DNA from: Ramlibacter humi
GTDB lineage: Bacteria > Pseudomonadota > Gammaproteobacteria > Burkholderiales > Burkholderiaceae_C
DNA length: 64,000 nt
Assembly: GCF_004681975.1 (NCBI RefSeq)
Contig: NZ_SMLK01000002.1
Coordinates: 248,001-312,000 of the forward strand
Reading direction: 5' to 3'
Both the position numbers and the translations under genes were made by a program. Shown here piece by piece: positions 1 through 12,041 of the stretch. The stretch's first letter is position 1. Each line of letters starts with the position of its first letter. The notes below the pieces were generated by a model. The model was given only the letters and a program-made list of their open reading frames with translations, searched no databases and was not told where the DNA came from.

Positions 1-650
1 ACCGCCGCCGGCTGCTCCATCGTCAGCATGTGGCCGCAGCGCGGCAGCATCACCAGTTCCGCGCCGGGGACCAGCGAAGCGATCTCGCGCGACAGCTCCG
101 GCGGCGTCAGCTGGTCGCCTTCTCCGCACATCACCAGCGTGGGGCAGCGCACCTGCCCCAGGTGCTTGCGCGCGTCGGGCCGCGCGATGACGGCGCGGTT
201 CTGGCGGACCAGCTGGCTGGCGCCGGCGCGCAGCACGAAGTCCAGGTAGCGAATCGCCAGCGCGGGATCGGGGTCCGCATCGAACGCGAGTGCGACGTTC
301 GGTTCGATCACTTCGCGCGCGCGGCCCTGCGCGAACAGCTCGATCGCCTTTTCGCGCACCGCGCGCATCTCTTCGTTCTCCGGCCGCGCGCTGGTGCCGA
401 GCAGTGCAAGGCCGCGCACGCGGTCCGGCGCCTGCCGCGCCGCTTCCATCGCCACCATGCCGCCCATGGAGGCGCCGCACAGTGCGAGCGGACCGGTGAA
501 TCGCGCGAGCATCGCGGCCGCCATCTCCGGGATCGATGCGTGGCGCGTGTGCGTGTCCGAGACGACGGGCCGATGCTTCGCCAACCCGGTGAGCTGGTCG
601 CGCCACATCTCGGTGTCGCCGGCCAGGCCCGGCAGCAGAACCACGGTCAC
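1..650 (-). CDS. alpha/beta hydrolase, 3' end beyond the window
   Basis: Alpha/beta-hydrolase fold protein, probably an esterase or lactone hydrolase of the 3-oxoadipate enol-lactonase-like group. The GTG start at 650 overlaps the stop of the upstream TPR gene (GTGA), which fixes the start. The product opens with a strand and oxyanion region (VTVVLLPGLAG). The nucleophile elbow GASMGG has its Ser near residue 61. The acid candidate is in GEGDQLTP, and the catalytic His lies in CGHMLTMEQP near the window edge, so the triad is complete and only the C-terminal end is missing. It is the last visible gene of the minus-strand series that starts with the peptide transporter. The substrate cannot be read from the sequence. 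Confidence 0.85.
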   Translation of the reverse strand, partial: MTVVLLPGLAGDTEMWRDQLTGLAKHRPVVSDTHTRHASIPEMAAAMLARFTGPLALCGASMGGMVAMEAARQAPDRVRGLALLGTSARPENEEMRAVREKAIELFAQGRAREVIEPNVALAFDADPDPALAIRYLDFVLRAGASQLVRQNRAVIARPDARKHLGQVRCPTLVMCGEGDQLTPPELSREIASLVPGAELVMLPRCGHMLTMEQPAA

Positions 651-1984
651 AGGAATTTTTCCTTCACTTGCGAAAGGCCCAAAGCCGTGTAGAGCTGCGC
701 GGCCTGCTTGCGCAGGCGGCGCGACTCGGGCAGGTGGCGCAGCTGCGGCTGCAGCAGGTTCTGCGCGCCACCCAGGTGGCCGCTGCGGATGAGCGCGTCC
801 AGGTGGATCTGCGAGAACAGGTCGCGCTGCGCGTGGCTGCCGCCGATCTCCAGCATGTGGGGCAGGGCCTGGCCCAGCTCGCGCACGGCCGTCGCATGGT
901 CGCCTCGTGCCCAGGCGAGCAAGCCGTGGCCCGCGGGCACGCAGACTTCGCGCCACGCGCCTTGCTCGCTTTGCGGCGCTTGCGCCGCATGCCGCTCGAT
1001 ATTGGCCATCAGCAAGTCCGCTTCGGGACGGCCGGCACGCGCCAGGCCGACCAGGTACTGCAGGTCGAGGAACGGCAGCACCTGGTCCGACGTGCGCGTG
1101 GCCAGGTACGTGGCGACGTCCTGCCAGCGGTTGCCGACGTCGATGCCCGCGAGTTCCATGCGCGCCAGCAGCGACACCGCGTTGATCTGGTCCTGCGAGT
1201 ACTCCTTCGCGACGCCCCAGACCTGACGGTCGTGAATGGCGAGCACCTCCGCCGCGTCGTCCAGCTCCAGCGCGAACAGCGCCTGGTGCCACCAGTTGTG
1301 CGTGACCATGAACGAGTTCAGGCCGGTCCAGGTTGTGCTGACGTCTTGCAGGAACTCGTGCCCTTCGCGCACGCGGCCCTGCGTGAGCATCACGTGCGCC
1401 AGCGCGTGATGCGCCCACGGCTCCTTGCGTCGCATGGAGATGGCGTGCCGCGCGGCCGCTTCCGCTTCTTCCAGCGCATGGCACTGCTCCCAGCCGAAAG
1501 CGAGCATGCCGTGCAGGTACGGCACGTCGCCGGCGGCCGGCAGCGCCAAGAGCGCCGTGCGCAGCATGCCGGCGCAGTCGCCGCGATTGAACAAGTGGTA
1601 TTGCCCCAGCTTGAGGGAGGCCAGGTCGCGTGGATGTTCGCGCGCCTGCTCTTCGTGGAGCGCGATGGCGCGCGGGATGTCGCCTTCGACCCAGGCGCCC
1701 ACCGCCTCGATGAAGCGCTGCTCACGCGAAGTGGTCCTGGAGGCGCCCGCCCTGGCGCGTTCAAGAAAAGGCCGCGCGCTGGCGGGCGCTTCCCGCGACT
1801 CGGCGAACATGTGCACCGCCGCGATGCAGGCCTGCACGATGGGCGATGGATCTCCGGACGCCTGCAGCACGTTGGCCGCCCGCGCTTCGCTGGCGATGAA
1901 GCCTTCGACGAAATCGTTCAGCGCGGGCAGCGACGCGGCGCCGCCTTCCAGCGTGACCGCGTTGCCGAGCGCGTCAGTCCACAT
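647..1984 (-). CDS. TPR-like protein (TTC38-type)
   Basis: A 445-residue soluble protein of repeated helical hairpins, with alternating Ala/Leu/Glu-rich helices and no signal peptide or membrane segment. Recognisable blocks are REHPRDLASLKLGQYHLF and AWAHHALAHVM-like repeats, and the layout resembles the tetratricopeptide TTC38-type family. No catalytic residues are evident. The ATG at 1984 lies 11 bp inside the end of the amidase gene, and the stop overlaps the GTG of the alpha/beta hydrolase, so translation of the three genes is probably coupled. Its role with the amidase is unknown. A scaffold or adaptor function is only a guess. Confidence 0.7.
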   Translation of the reverse strand: MWTDALGNAVTLEGGAASLPALNDFVEGFIASEARAANVLQASGDPSPIVQACIAAVHMFAESREAPASARPFLERARAGASRTTSREQRFIEAVGAWVEGDIPRAIALHEEQAREHPRDLASLKLGQYHLFNRGDCAGMLRTALLALPAAGDVPYLHGMLAFGWEQCHALEEAEAAARHAISMRRKEPWAHHALAHVMLTQGRVREGHEFLQDVSTTWTGLNSFMVTHNWWHQALFALELDDAAEVLAIHDRQVWGVAKEYSQDQINAVSLLARMELAGIDVGNRWQDVATYLATRTSDQVLPFLDLQYLVGLARAGRPEADLLMANIERHAAQAPQSEQGAWREVCVPAGHGLLAWARGDHATAVRELGQALPHMLEIGGSHAQRDLFSQIHLDALIRSGHLGGAQNLLQPQLRHLPESRRLRKQAAQLYTALGLSQVKEKFL

Positions 1985-3413
1985 GCTCCAGCGCCTCGGA
2001 AGGCGGCTGCGGCCACGGGCGGGGTGGCTCGCGCAGCAGCTCGAAGGCGCGCGACACCTGCAGCACGCCCAGGTCGTCGAAGCGCTGGCCCGCGATCTGC
2101 AAGCCGATGGGCCAGCCTTCCTTGGTGTAGCCGCACTGGATGGACGCGGCGGGCTGTTCGGACATGTTGTACGGCACGGTGAAGCCGATGTGCTCCAGCG
2201 GCCGCAGCGGGTCGTTGGTGGGCGAAGGCAGCTCGGCCGGGAAAGCCGGCACGGGTGACACCGGCGAGAGGACGTAGTCGAAAGCCCGGCACGCGTTGAC
2301 CGTGGTCACGCGCGTGTTGTGGAATTGGCTGAACGCGCGGAACACGGCTTCGCCGCTCATGCCGGCCGCGCTGTCGGCCCACTCGCGGATGTAGGGCAGC
2401 ACCTTGGTCTTGCGCTCGGGCGGCAGCGCCTTCAGGTCGATGTGCGAGCGCATGCGCCAGAAGTGATCCATGCCGTCCAGCATGCCTTGCGTCATGAAAG
2501 GCGGCATCGTCGTGACGTGCGCGCCGGCGCGCTCGAACACGCGCGCGGCGGCTTCGATGGCCGCGCGCACTTCGGGCAGCACGGCCAGGCCGCAGCCGGC
2601 TTCCAGCAGCAGGCCGATGCGCAAGCCCTTCAGCTTCCCGACGCCCGCATCGAAGCGATCCCATGCGATGTCCTGCGCCGGCAGGTTCATGCTGTCGCGC
2701 GAGTCGGGCCGCGACAGCACCTGCATGAACAAAGCCGAGTCGCCGACCGTGCGCGTCATGGGGCCCGCGGCGCGGCCCATGTAGGGCGGGTCGATGGGGA
2801 TGCGGCCCAGGCTGGGCTTGAGCGTGAAGATGCCGCACCAGCCGGCGGGCAGGCGCAGCGAGCCGCCGATGTCGGTGCCCACGTGCAGCGGGCCGTAGCC
2901 GGCTGCTGCCGCCGCGCCCGCGCCCGCACTGGAGCCGCCGGGCGTGCGCGTGAGATCCCAGGGGTTGCGCGCCAGCGCGTGAAAGCTGGACGCACCCGAG
3001 GACAGCATGCCGTAGTCGGGCATGGTGGTCTTGGCAAACACCACGCCGCCGCTTTCGCGCACGCGCGCGGCGGGCGGCGCATCGGCAGCGGCGGGGATGA
3101 GTTCCACCGCCGCCGTGCCAAGCGGCGTGGGATCGCCTTCGGTGGCGATGTTGTCCTTCAGCGTGAGCGGCACGCCGTCGATGGGACCGAGCGGCTCACC
3201 GCGCAGCCAGCGCTGCTCGCTGGCGCGTGCCTGTTCCAGCGCGCGCTCGGGGCGAAGCAGGTACAGCGCCTGCAGGTGCTTTTCCCAACGCTCGACGTGG
3301 CCGAGCACCGCCTGCGTGACTTCCACCGGCGAGAAGTCGCGCCGGCGGTAACCCTCGATCAGCTGGACGGCGGACAGTTCATGCAGCGCATGGCCCGGGG
3401 ACTGCTTCGTCAT
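1974..3413 (-). CDS. amidase (amidase signature family)
   Basis: A 479-residue amidase-signature enzyme that hydrolyses a carboxamide to acid plus ammonia. The Ser-cisSer-Lys triad is intact: K86 in GVPLTLKDN, cis-Ser 161 in TPGGSSAGAG, and nucleophile S185 in GTDIGGSLRLPA. The ATG at 3413 lies 12 nt after the binding-protein stop; longer in-frame extensions only read through that gene. The length is normal for GatA-like amidases, but there is no gatB or gatC, so a catabolic amidase is more likely than tRNA amidation. Placement directly behind a peptide-type ABC transporter suggests it acts on an imported amide or peptide-like compound. This is inference. Confidence 0.88.
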   Translation of the reverse strand: MTKQSPGHALHELSAVQLIEGYRRRDFSPVEVTQAVLGHVERWEKHLQALYLLRPERALEQARASEQRWLRGEPLGPIDGVPLTLKDNIATEGDPTPLGTAAVELIPAAADAPPAARVRESGGVVFAKTTMPDYGMLSSGASSFHALARNPWDLTRTPGGSSAGAGAAAAAGYGPLHVGTDIGGSLRLPAGWCGIFTLKPSLGRIPIDPPYMGRAAGPMTRTVGDSALFMQVLSRPDSRDSMNLPAQDIAWDRFDAGVGKLKGLRIGLLLEAGCGLAVLPEVRAAIEAAARVFERAGAHVTTMPPFMTQGMLDGMDHFWRMRSHIDLKALPPERKTKVLPYIREWADSAAGMSGEAVFRAFSQFHNTRVTTVNACRAFDYVLSPVSPVPAFPAELPSPTNDPLRPLEHIGFTVPYNMSEQPAASIQCGYTKEGWPIGLQIAGQRFDDLGVLQVSRAFELLREPPRPWPQPPSEALEHVD

Positions 3414-3424
3414 GCGCGTGCGTC

Positions 3425-4915
3425 TCAGGCCCAGGACATCGCGGACAGGTCGTTCACGAAGATCGGCATGTCTTTCCACAGGCCCTTCACGCCCTTCTTG
3501 GCGACCGTGACCCACTGCGGCGTGAACAGGAATTCGTGCACGCAGTCGTCGGCCAGCAGGCGCTGGATGTCGCCCAGCAGCTTCAGGCGGTCCTTGGGGT
3601 TCGCGGTGGACTTGTACTTGCTGTACAGCTCGTTGAACTTCGGGTTGTTGTAGCCCCAGTAGTAGTCGGGCTTGGCGAAGTTGCCCAGGTCGAACGGCTC
3701 GACGTGCGAAATGATCGTGAGGTCGTAGTTCTTGTTGCCGTAGGTGCCCGACAGCCACTGCGCCCACTCGACGTTCTCGAGCTTGGTCTTGATGCCCACC
3801 TTGGACAGCATGGAAGCGATGATCTCGCCGCCCTGGCGCGCGTAGGCGGGCGGCGGCAGCGTCATCGTGAGCTCCAGGTTGGTGACGCCGGCTTCCTTCA
3901 GCAGCTGGCGCGCCTTGTCGGGGTTGTAGGGGTTCACGCCGGTGGTATCGACGTAGCCCGGCGCGCTGGGCACGTAGTGGCTGCCGATAGGCACGCCCAG
4001 CCCGTCCACCGCGCCCTGGATGACAGCCTTGCGGTCCACCGCTGCCGCGATGGCGCGGCGCACGCGGACATCGTCCAGCGGCTTCTTCTTGTTGTTGATG
4101 GCCAGGATGGTCTTGGCGCGCGAGCCCGAAATGATGACCTGCAGATTGGGGTTGGCCTGCAGCGGCGGCACCTGGCGGCCCGTGATGCCGCGGGGCGCGG
4201 CATCGATGTCACCCGACAGCAGCGCGGCCACCTGCGCCGACGGGTCGGCGATGAAGCGGAAGGTGGCGCGGCGCAGCTTGATGGCCGCCGCGTTGCGGAA
4301 GCCGTCCCATTTCGTCAGCGTGACCGAAGAACCCTTGACCCAGTTCTCCAGCTTGTAGGGCCCGGTGCCGACCGGCTTGGTGGCGTTGTCGTTGACGCTC
4401 TTGGGCTCCACGATCACGGCCGTGGCCTGGCCGAGCAGGAAGGGGAAGTCGGGATCGATCTCCTTGGTGAGGATCACCACGGTGTTCTCGTCGACCGCCT
4501 GCGTGGTGATGGCGGCGAACGTGCGCTTGTCCTTGTTGGTGCTCTTCTCGCCGCCCGCGCGGTCGAACGAGAACTTCACCGCCTGCGCGTTGAACGGCTC
4601 GCCGTTCTGGAACTTCACGCCCTTGCGCAACTTGAAGGTGTAGGTGGTGAGGTCGGGCGAGACTTCCCAGCTTTCGGCCAGCAGCGGCGTGACGCTGCCG
4701 TCGGAGTTGATCTTGGTCAGCGTTTCGAAGATGTTGTACTGCGTGATCTCCGCGATGGCCGATGCGGCGCCCGCGGTGGGATCCAGGCCCGGCGGCTCCA
4801 GGGTCATGGCGATGACGATCTGGTCCTTGCGACTTTGCGCAAGCGCCAGCTCGGGCACGGCGAGCGGCAGGCCGGCGAGCGCGGCGGAAGTCAGGACGGT
4901 CCGTCTTTTCAGCAT
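3425..4915 (-). CDS. peptide/opine-type ABC transporter substrate-binding protein
   Basis: A 496-residue periplasmic binding protein of the SBP_bac_5 (DppA/OppA) class. The ATG at 4915 gives a signal peptide with a basic KRR head and cleavage near residue 26 (LALAQS), followed by the typical GLDPTAGA and VTPLLAESWEVS segments. It delivers a peptide, opine or similar ligand to the permease pair encoded upstream on the same strand. Unusually, it follows the permease and ATPase genes and precedes the amidase. The spacing to the upstream ATPase gene is only 22 bp, so all are likely one transcript. The ligand is unknown. Confidence 0.88.
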   Translation of the reverse strand: MLKRRTVLTSAALAGLPLAVPELALAQSRKDQIVIAMTLEPPGLDPTAGAASAIAEITQYNIFETLTKINSDGSVTPLLAESWEVSPDLTTYTFKLRKGVKFQNGEPFNAQAVKFSFDRAGGEKSTNKDKRTFAAITTQAVDENTVVILTKEIDPDFPFLLGQATAVIVEPKSVNDNATKPVGTGPYKLENWVKGSSVTLTKWDGFRNAAAIKLRRATFRFIADPSAQVAALLSGDIDAAPRGITGRQVPPLQANPNLQVIISGSRAKTILAINNKKKPLDDVRVRRAIAAAVDRKAVIQGAVDGLGVPIGSHYVPSAPGYVDTTGVNPYNPDKARQLLKEAGVTNLELTMTLPPPAYARQGGEIIASMLSKVGIKTKLENVEWAQWLSGTYGNKNYDLTIISHVEPFDLGNFAKPDYYWGYNNPKFNELYSKYKSTANPKDRLKLLGDIQRLLADDCVHEFLFTPQWVTVAKKGVKGLWKDMPIFVNDLSAMSWA

Positions 4916-4937
4916 GGGTGTGGCTCCGGGTGAAAGT

Positions 4938-5743
<806 letters not shown>

Positions 5744-5747
<4 letters not shown>

Positions 5748-6733
5748 GCGGCCACCTTTTTTTCTGCGGCGACGGTGTCCAGGCGGATGCAGCGCGCGTG
5801 GTGGCCGGGACTGATCTCGTGCGGTGGCGGCATGGTGACGTGGCACTCGGGGACGGTGAGTCGGCAGCGGCCCGCGAACGGGCAACCTGGCGGCAAGTCC
5901 ACCAGTTCCGGCACCGTGCCCGCGATGGTGGCCAGGCGCCCGCCGCGCGGGCCGACCAGGCGCGGCCGGGCCGCGAACAGGCCCAGCGTGTAAGGGTGCA
6001 TGGGGTTGGCGAACACAGGCGCGGTGGGGCCGTCTTCCACCACTTCGCCGCCGTACATCACCATCATCTTCGACACGTTCTGCGCGACCACGCCCAGGTC
6101 GTGCGAGATCAGGATCAGCGCCATGCCGCGCTCGGCCACCAGGCCGCGCACCAGTTCCAGGATCTGGCGCTGGATGGTGACGTCGAGCGCGGTGGTGGGT
6201 TCGTCGGCGATCAACAGGTCGGGGCCGCACGCGAGCGCCATCGCGATGGTGATGCGCTGGCGCTGGCCGCCGGAGAACTGGTGCGGGTAGGCGTCCACGC
6301 GCCGCGCTGCGTCGGGGATGCCCACGCGGTCGAGCAGCGCGATGGCTTCCTTGCGCGCGGCGGAAGCCGACATGCCGCGGTGCAGGCGCAGCGGCTCGGC
6401 CACCTGGTGCCCGATGGTGTGCACCGGGTTCAGCGCCGTCATCGGCTCCTGGAAGATCATGCCGATGCGATCGCCGCGCAGCTCGCACAGCTGGCGTTCG
6501 GGCAGGCCGACGAGCTCGCGGCCTTCGAGCTGGATGCTGCCGGTGACTTTCGCGTTCTCGGGCAGCAGGCCCATCAGCGACATCGCGGTGATCGACTTGC
6601 CGCAGCCGGATTCGCCGACCAGGCCCAGCGTCTCGCCGCGTTCCAGCGTGAAGCTGACGTCGCGCACCGCGCGCGCCGGCCCGCGCTGGGTCTGCAGCAC
6701 GACGTTGAGGTTCCGGACTTCCAGCAGCGGCAT
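5744..6733 (-). CDS. peptide ABC transporter ATP-binding protein (DppD-like)
   Basis: A 329-residue ATPase with Walker A GESGCGKS (residues 40-47), signature [12 protein letters not shown], Walker [13 protein letters not shown] and LISHDLG. The C-terminal oligopeptide extension, with Cys residues in [10 protein letters not shown] and PECH, is present; in DppD-type proteins this region can hold an iron-sulfur centre. It starts 4 nt after the DppC-like permease stop and overlaps the next ATPase gene by 4 bp. It forms the heterodimeric motor with the 4938-5747 product. Confidence 0.9.
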
Positions 6734-6737
6734 GGCT

Positions 6738-7609
6738 TCAGCGTTTGCGCGCGAGACGCGGGTCGAACAGGTCGCGCAGCCCGTCGCCCAGCAGGTTGAG
6801 GCCCATCACCGCCAGCGCGATGGCCACGCCGGGGTACACGGCGAGCATCGGCGCCTGGAACATCAGCGTCTGCGCCTCGCTGAGCATGCGGCCCCACGAA
6901 GGCTGCGGCGGCTGCGTGCCCAGGCCCAGGTAGGAGAGGGCGGCTTCGGCCAGGATGGCGATGGCGAAGCGGATGGTGGCCTGCACGATCAGCACCGACA
7001 GGATGTTGGGCAGCACGTGTTCCACCGTGATGCTGAACGCGCCCTTGCCGCACGCGCGCGCGGCCAGCACGAATTCGCGCGACCACACGGCATTGGCCGA
7101 CGCGCGGGTGATGCGCGCGAAGGTGGGGATGTTGTAGATGCCGATCGCGACGATGGCGTTGACCATGCCCGGGCCGAACACGGCGGTGAGCATGATGGCC
7201 GACAGGATAGCCGGGAAGGCGAAGCCGAAGTCGGCGACGCGCATGATGATCTCCTCGGTCCAGCCGCGCCGCGCGGAAGCGAGCAGGCCGAAGGCCGTGC
7301 CGACCAACAGGCCGATGCCGACGGCCACCACGCCCACGACGATGGAAGCGCGCGCCCCCACCAGCAGCAGCGACACGATGTCGCGGCCGTACGGGTCGGT
7401 GCCCAGCCAATGGGTGGCGCTGGGCGCTTGCAGCCGCTGCGGGATGTCGACGTCGTACGGCGAGTGCGGTGTCCACACCAGCGACAGCGCCGCGGCCGCC
7501 GCGAGCAGCAGGCTCAGCACCGCGCCGAGCACGAAGCTGTGATTGCGCAGCGCGCGCCGCCAGAAGCCCGGGGCGGCGGGTGGCGCGGCGGCTGGCACCG
7601 GAACCGCGC

Positions 7610-7613
<4 letters not shown>
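6738..7613 (-). CDS. peptide ABC transporter permease (DppC-like)
   Basis: A 291-residue inner-membrane permease of the DppC/OppC family. An N-terminal membrane anchor (FVLGAVLSLLLAAAAALSL) and the OppC N-terminal segment with HWLGTDPYGRDI are followed by about five further membrane helices. The EAA-type coupling loop lies around VLAARACGKGAFSI. The ATG at 7613 overlaps the stop of the DppB-like gene by 4 bp. It forms the channel with the 7610-8566 product. Confidence 0.9.
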
Positions 7614-9345
<1,732 letters not shown>

Positions 9346-9401
9346 TGGCGTTCTCCTCCCTGGTGTGAACCCGAACGCCCGCCGGCTTTTTTGTCTTGTC
9401 G

Positions 9402-10013
9402 TCAGCCGGCTTCGGGCGGGCGCGGCGGCTTGGGCCGCGGCGGCTTGCTGGTGTGGACCAGCTGCGTGGCCTTGGTCATGTCGCCGGCCATGAGCGCCGG
9501 CGCCGCTTTCAGCGTGCGGTCGATGCAGGCGTGCATGGCTTCGCGTTGGTCCGGCGCGGGCTTGCGCAGCACCCAGTCGGCGACTTCGGACTTCACGCCC
9601 GGGTGGCCGATGCCGATGCGCAGCCGCCAGTAGTCGCCGGTGCCCAGCTGCGCGTGGATGTCGCGCAAGCCGTTGTGGCCCGCGTGGCCGCCGCCCAGCT
9701 TGAGCTTGGCTTCGCCGGGCACGACGTCGAGTTCGTCGTGCACCACCAGGATTTCCTGTGGCGCGATCTTGAAGAAGCGGGCCAGCGCGGCGACCGACTT
9801 GCCCGAGAGGTTCATGTACGTCTGCGGCTCCAGCAGCCACACGGCCTGGCCGTTGACGTTGCCGCGCGCGGCGAGGCCGTGGTAGGCCCTGTCCATCGAC
9901 AGGTTCAGTTTCAGCTCGCGAGCGAGCGCGTCCACCCACCAGAAGCCCGCGTTGTGGCGGGTGGCTTCGTACTCGGGGCCGGGATTGCCCAGGCCGACGA
10001 ACAGCTTGATCAT
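9402..10013 (-). CDS. pth: peptidyl-tRNA hydrolase
   Basis: A 203-residue enzyme that releases peptides from peptidyl-tRNA dropped by ribosomes. The family's key residues are in the expected places: N10 (GLGNPG), catalytic H20 (ATRHNAG), N68 (YMNLSG), D93 (HDELD) and N114 (HNGLRD). The ATG at 10013 starts exactly at the conserved N-terminus [13 protein letters not shown] strong hairpin separates it from rplY upstream; the rplY-pth order is conserved in Betaproteobacteria. The C-terminal tail is Pro/Lys-rich and slightly extended. Confidence 0.97.
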   Translation of the reverse strand: MIKLFVGLGNPGPEYEATRHNAGFWWVDALARELKLNLSMDRAYHGLAARGNVNGQAVWLLEPQTYMNLSGKSVAALARFFKIAPQEILVVHDELDVVPGEAKLKLGGGHAGHNGLRDIHAQLGTGDYWRLRIGIGHPGVKSEVADWVLRKPAPDQREAMHACIDRTLKAAPALMAGDMTKATQLVHTSKPPRPKPPRPPEAG

Positions 10014-10050
10014 CGCGCGATGGTAAGGGTTGGTTCCGGGGACTCGCCAA

Positions 10051-10080
10051 GACAAAGGCCCGCCGAAGCGGGCCTTTGTC
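10051..10080 (-). terminator. rho-independent terminator after rplY
   Basis: A perfect 13-bp stem (10051-10063 with 10068-10080) is closed on the minus strand by a stable C-UUCG-G tetraloop, 16 nt after the rplY stop. The arms end in AAAG/CTTT, giving a short U-containing tail. It lies between rplY and pth and probably attenuates read-through rather than isolating pth completely. Confidence 0.75.
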
Positions 10081-10096
10081 ATTCAGCCGGAGGGGC

Positions 10097-10786
10097 TTAC
10101 TTCTTGGCGGGGGCCTTGGCCGGAGCGGCCTTGGCATCGCCGGCCTTCGCGTCCTTGGCGGGCGCGGCCTTCGCATCCGCGGCCGGCGCGGCGGCAGCCG
10201 CTTCGGTCGCGGCCGGCTCGTCGCCACCGCCCGTCAGCACCACGGACACCAGCACCGGGTCCTTCTTGCCGTGGGTCACGGCGGTCACGCCCTTGGGCAG
10301 CTTGACTTCGGACAGGTGCAGCGACTGGCCCTTCTTCAGGCCGGACAGGTCCACCTCGATGAACTCGGGCAGGTCGCCCGGGAAGCAGGAGATGTCCAGC
10401 TCGGACAGCACGTGGTTGACCACGCAGTGGTCGAACTTCACGGCCTGCGATTCCTCGGCCTTCACGTAGTGGAACGGCACCTTCATGTGCAGCTTGGTCT
10501 TGGCGTCCACGCGCTGGAAGTCCACGTGCTGGACCTGCGGGCGGAACGGATGGTAGACCACGTCGCGCAGCAGGACCTTGCCGGTCTTGCCGCCCAGTTC
10601 CATCTCGAGGATGGTGGAGTGGAAGGCTTCCTTCTTCAGGGCGTGCCACAGGGCGTTGTGGTCCAGTTCGATCAGCTGGGGCTTGCCTTCACCGCCGTAG
10701 ACGATGCCGGGCGTCTTGCCCGTGTTGCGCAGGCGGCGGCTCGCACCCGTACCTTGCTTGGTGCGCTCGAAAGCGACGAATTTCAT
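10097..10786 (-). CDS. rplY: 50S ribosomal protein L25 (CTC/TL5 type)
   Basis: A 229-residue 5S rRNA-binding protein of the long L25/general stress protein Ctc form. The N-terminal L25 domain (about residues 1-95) starts [21 protein letters not shown]5-type beta domain follows to about residue 190, then an Ala/Lys/Pro-rich low-complexity tail ([17 protein letters not shown]). It is the usual partner of prs upstream and pth downstream. The tail is typical of Betaproteobacteria and is probably disordered. Confidence 0.96.
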   Translation of the reverse strand: MKFVAFERTKQGTGASRRLRNTGKTPGIVYGGEGKPQLIELDHNALWHALKKEAFHSTILEMELGGKTGKVLLRDVVYHPFRPQVQHVDFQRVDAKTKLHMKVPFHYVKAEESQAVKFDHCVVNHVLSELDISCFPGDLPEFIEVDLSGLKKGQSLHLSEVKLPKGVTAVTHGKKDPVLVSVVLTGGGDEPAATEAAAAAPAADAKAAPAKDAKAGDAKAAPAKAPAKK

Positions 10787-10887
10787 GACGATCTCCGATA
10801 GGCAGCCATCGCGACCAATGTGCTGCCGTTTCACAAATGCCCCCGGTGAGGGAGGCGGCTAATTGCACGGCTAGCGCCGCGCGGATC

Positions 10888-11865
10888 TCAGAACAGGTTC
10901 TCCTGCTCCGAAAAAAGGCTCATCACCGACTCGCCCTTGGCGATGCGCTGGATCGTCTCGGCGATCAGCGGGGCGACGGTGAGCTGGCGGATCTTGCCGC
11001 AGCCACGCGCGGCGTCCGACAGCGGGATGGTGTTGGTCACCACCACTTCGTCCAGGGCCGAGCCCTTGGAAATGCGTTCGATGGCCGGGCCCGAGAAGAT
11101 GGGGTGCGTGCAGTACGCGTACACCTTCTTCGCGCCGCGCTCCTTCAGCACCTCGGCCGCCTTCACCAGCGTGCCGGCGGTGTCGATCATGTCGTCCATG
11201 ATCACGCAGTTGCGGCCTTCGATCTCGCCGATGACGTGCATCACTTCCGAGACGTTGGCGCGCGGGCGGCGCTTGTCGATGATGGCCAGGTCGGTGCCCA
11301 GCTGCTTGGCCAGCGCGCGGGCGCGCACCACGCCGCCCACATCGGGCGACACGACGATCAGGTTCTCGTAGTTCTTCGAACGCACATCGTGCAGCAGCAC
11401 CGGCGACGCGTAGATGTTGTCCACCGGGATGTCGAAGAAGCCCTGGATCTGGTCGGCGTGCAGGTCCATGGTCAGCACGCGCGAGACACCCACGGTCTGC
11501 AGCAGGTTGGCCACCACCTTGGCCGAGATCGGCACGCGCGAGCTGCGCGGGCGGCGGTCCTGGCGGGCGTAGCCGAAGTACGGGATCACGGCGCTGATGC
11601 GTTCGGCCGAGGCGCGCTTGAGCGCGTCGACCATGATCAGCAGTTCCATCAGGTTCTCGTTGGTCGGGGCGCAGGTGGACTGCACCACGAACACGTCACG
11701 TGCCCGCACGTTGGTGTTGATCTCGACGGTGACTTCGCCGTCGGAGAAGCGGCCCACGCTGGCCGCGCCGAGCGAGATGCCGAGGTGCCCGGCCATCTCG
11801 GCCGCCAGGCCGGGATTGGCGTTGCCGGTGAACACCATGAAGTCGGGATGCGGGAGAGCCTGCAT
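10888..11865 (-). CDS. prs: ribose-phosphate pyrophosphokinase
   Basis: Makes PRPP from ribose 5-phosphate and ATP for nucleotide, histidine and NAD synthesis. Class I motifs are complete: the flexible loop region [10 protein letters not shown], the metal/PRPP region [12 protein letters not shown], and the ribose-5-phosphate loop DDMIDTAGT. The ATG at 11865 gives 325 residues and the family-like start [20 protein letters not shown] at 11880 is a possible alternative, and neither has a strong ribosome site. The gene sits between tRNA-Gln and rplY on one strand, a conserved arrangement. Confidence 0.95.
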   Translation of the reverse strand: MQALPHPDFMVFTGNANPGLAAEMAGHLGISLGAASVGRFSDGEVTVEINTNVRARDVFVVQSTCAPTNENLMELLIMVDALKRASAERISAVIPYFGYARQDRRPRSSRVPISAKVVANLLQTVGVSRVLTMDLHADQIQGFFDIPVDNIYASPVLLHDVRSKNYENLIVVSPDVGGVVRARALAKQLGTDLAIIDKRRPRANVSEVMHVIGEIEGRNCVIMDDMIDTAGTLVKAAEVLKERGAKKVYAYCTHPIFSGPAIERISKGSALDEVVVTNTIPLSDAARGCGKIRQLTVAPLIAETIQRIAKGESVMSLFSEQENLF

Positions 11866-11937
11866 GTGCGGACCAGTCACTGGGCGGGAAAGCCGTCTTG
11901 CGTCGTCTTCAGAAAAATGCCTGGCCCGTAAAGGGTT

Positions 11938-12015
11938 TGGCAGGGGAGGAAGGACTCGAACCCTCGCATGCCGGAATCAAAATCCGGTGCCTTAACCAAC
12001 TTGGCGACTCCCCTA
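11938..12015 (-). tRNA. tRNA-Gln (UUG anticodon)
   Basis: Full cloverleaf on the minus strand. The acceptor stem TAGGGGA pairs with TCCCCTG and the CCA end is encoded. The anticodon stem CCGGA/TCCGG encloses loop TTTTGAT, giving anticodon TTG. The T-arm is GAGGG-TTCGAGT-CCTTC. It lies between ispE and prs, so it is probably processed from their shared transcript. Confidence 0.95.
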
Positions 12016-12041
12016 CACGGGTCTGGCGCTGCAAACCAGCG

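Noticed and set aside
1974-3767. Longer amidase starting at 3767
   Set aside because: The extra N-terminus reads through the binding-protein gene in another frame and has no family similarity.
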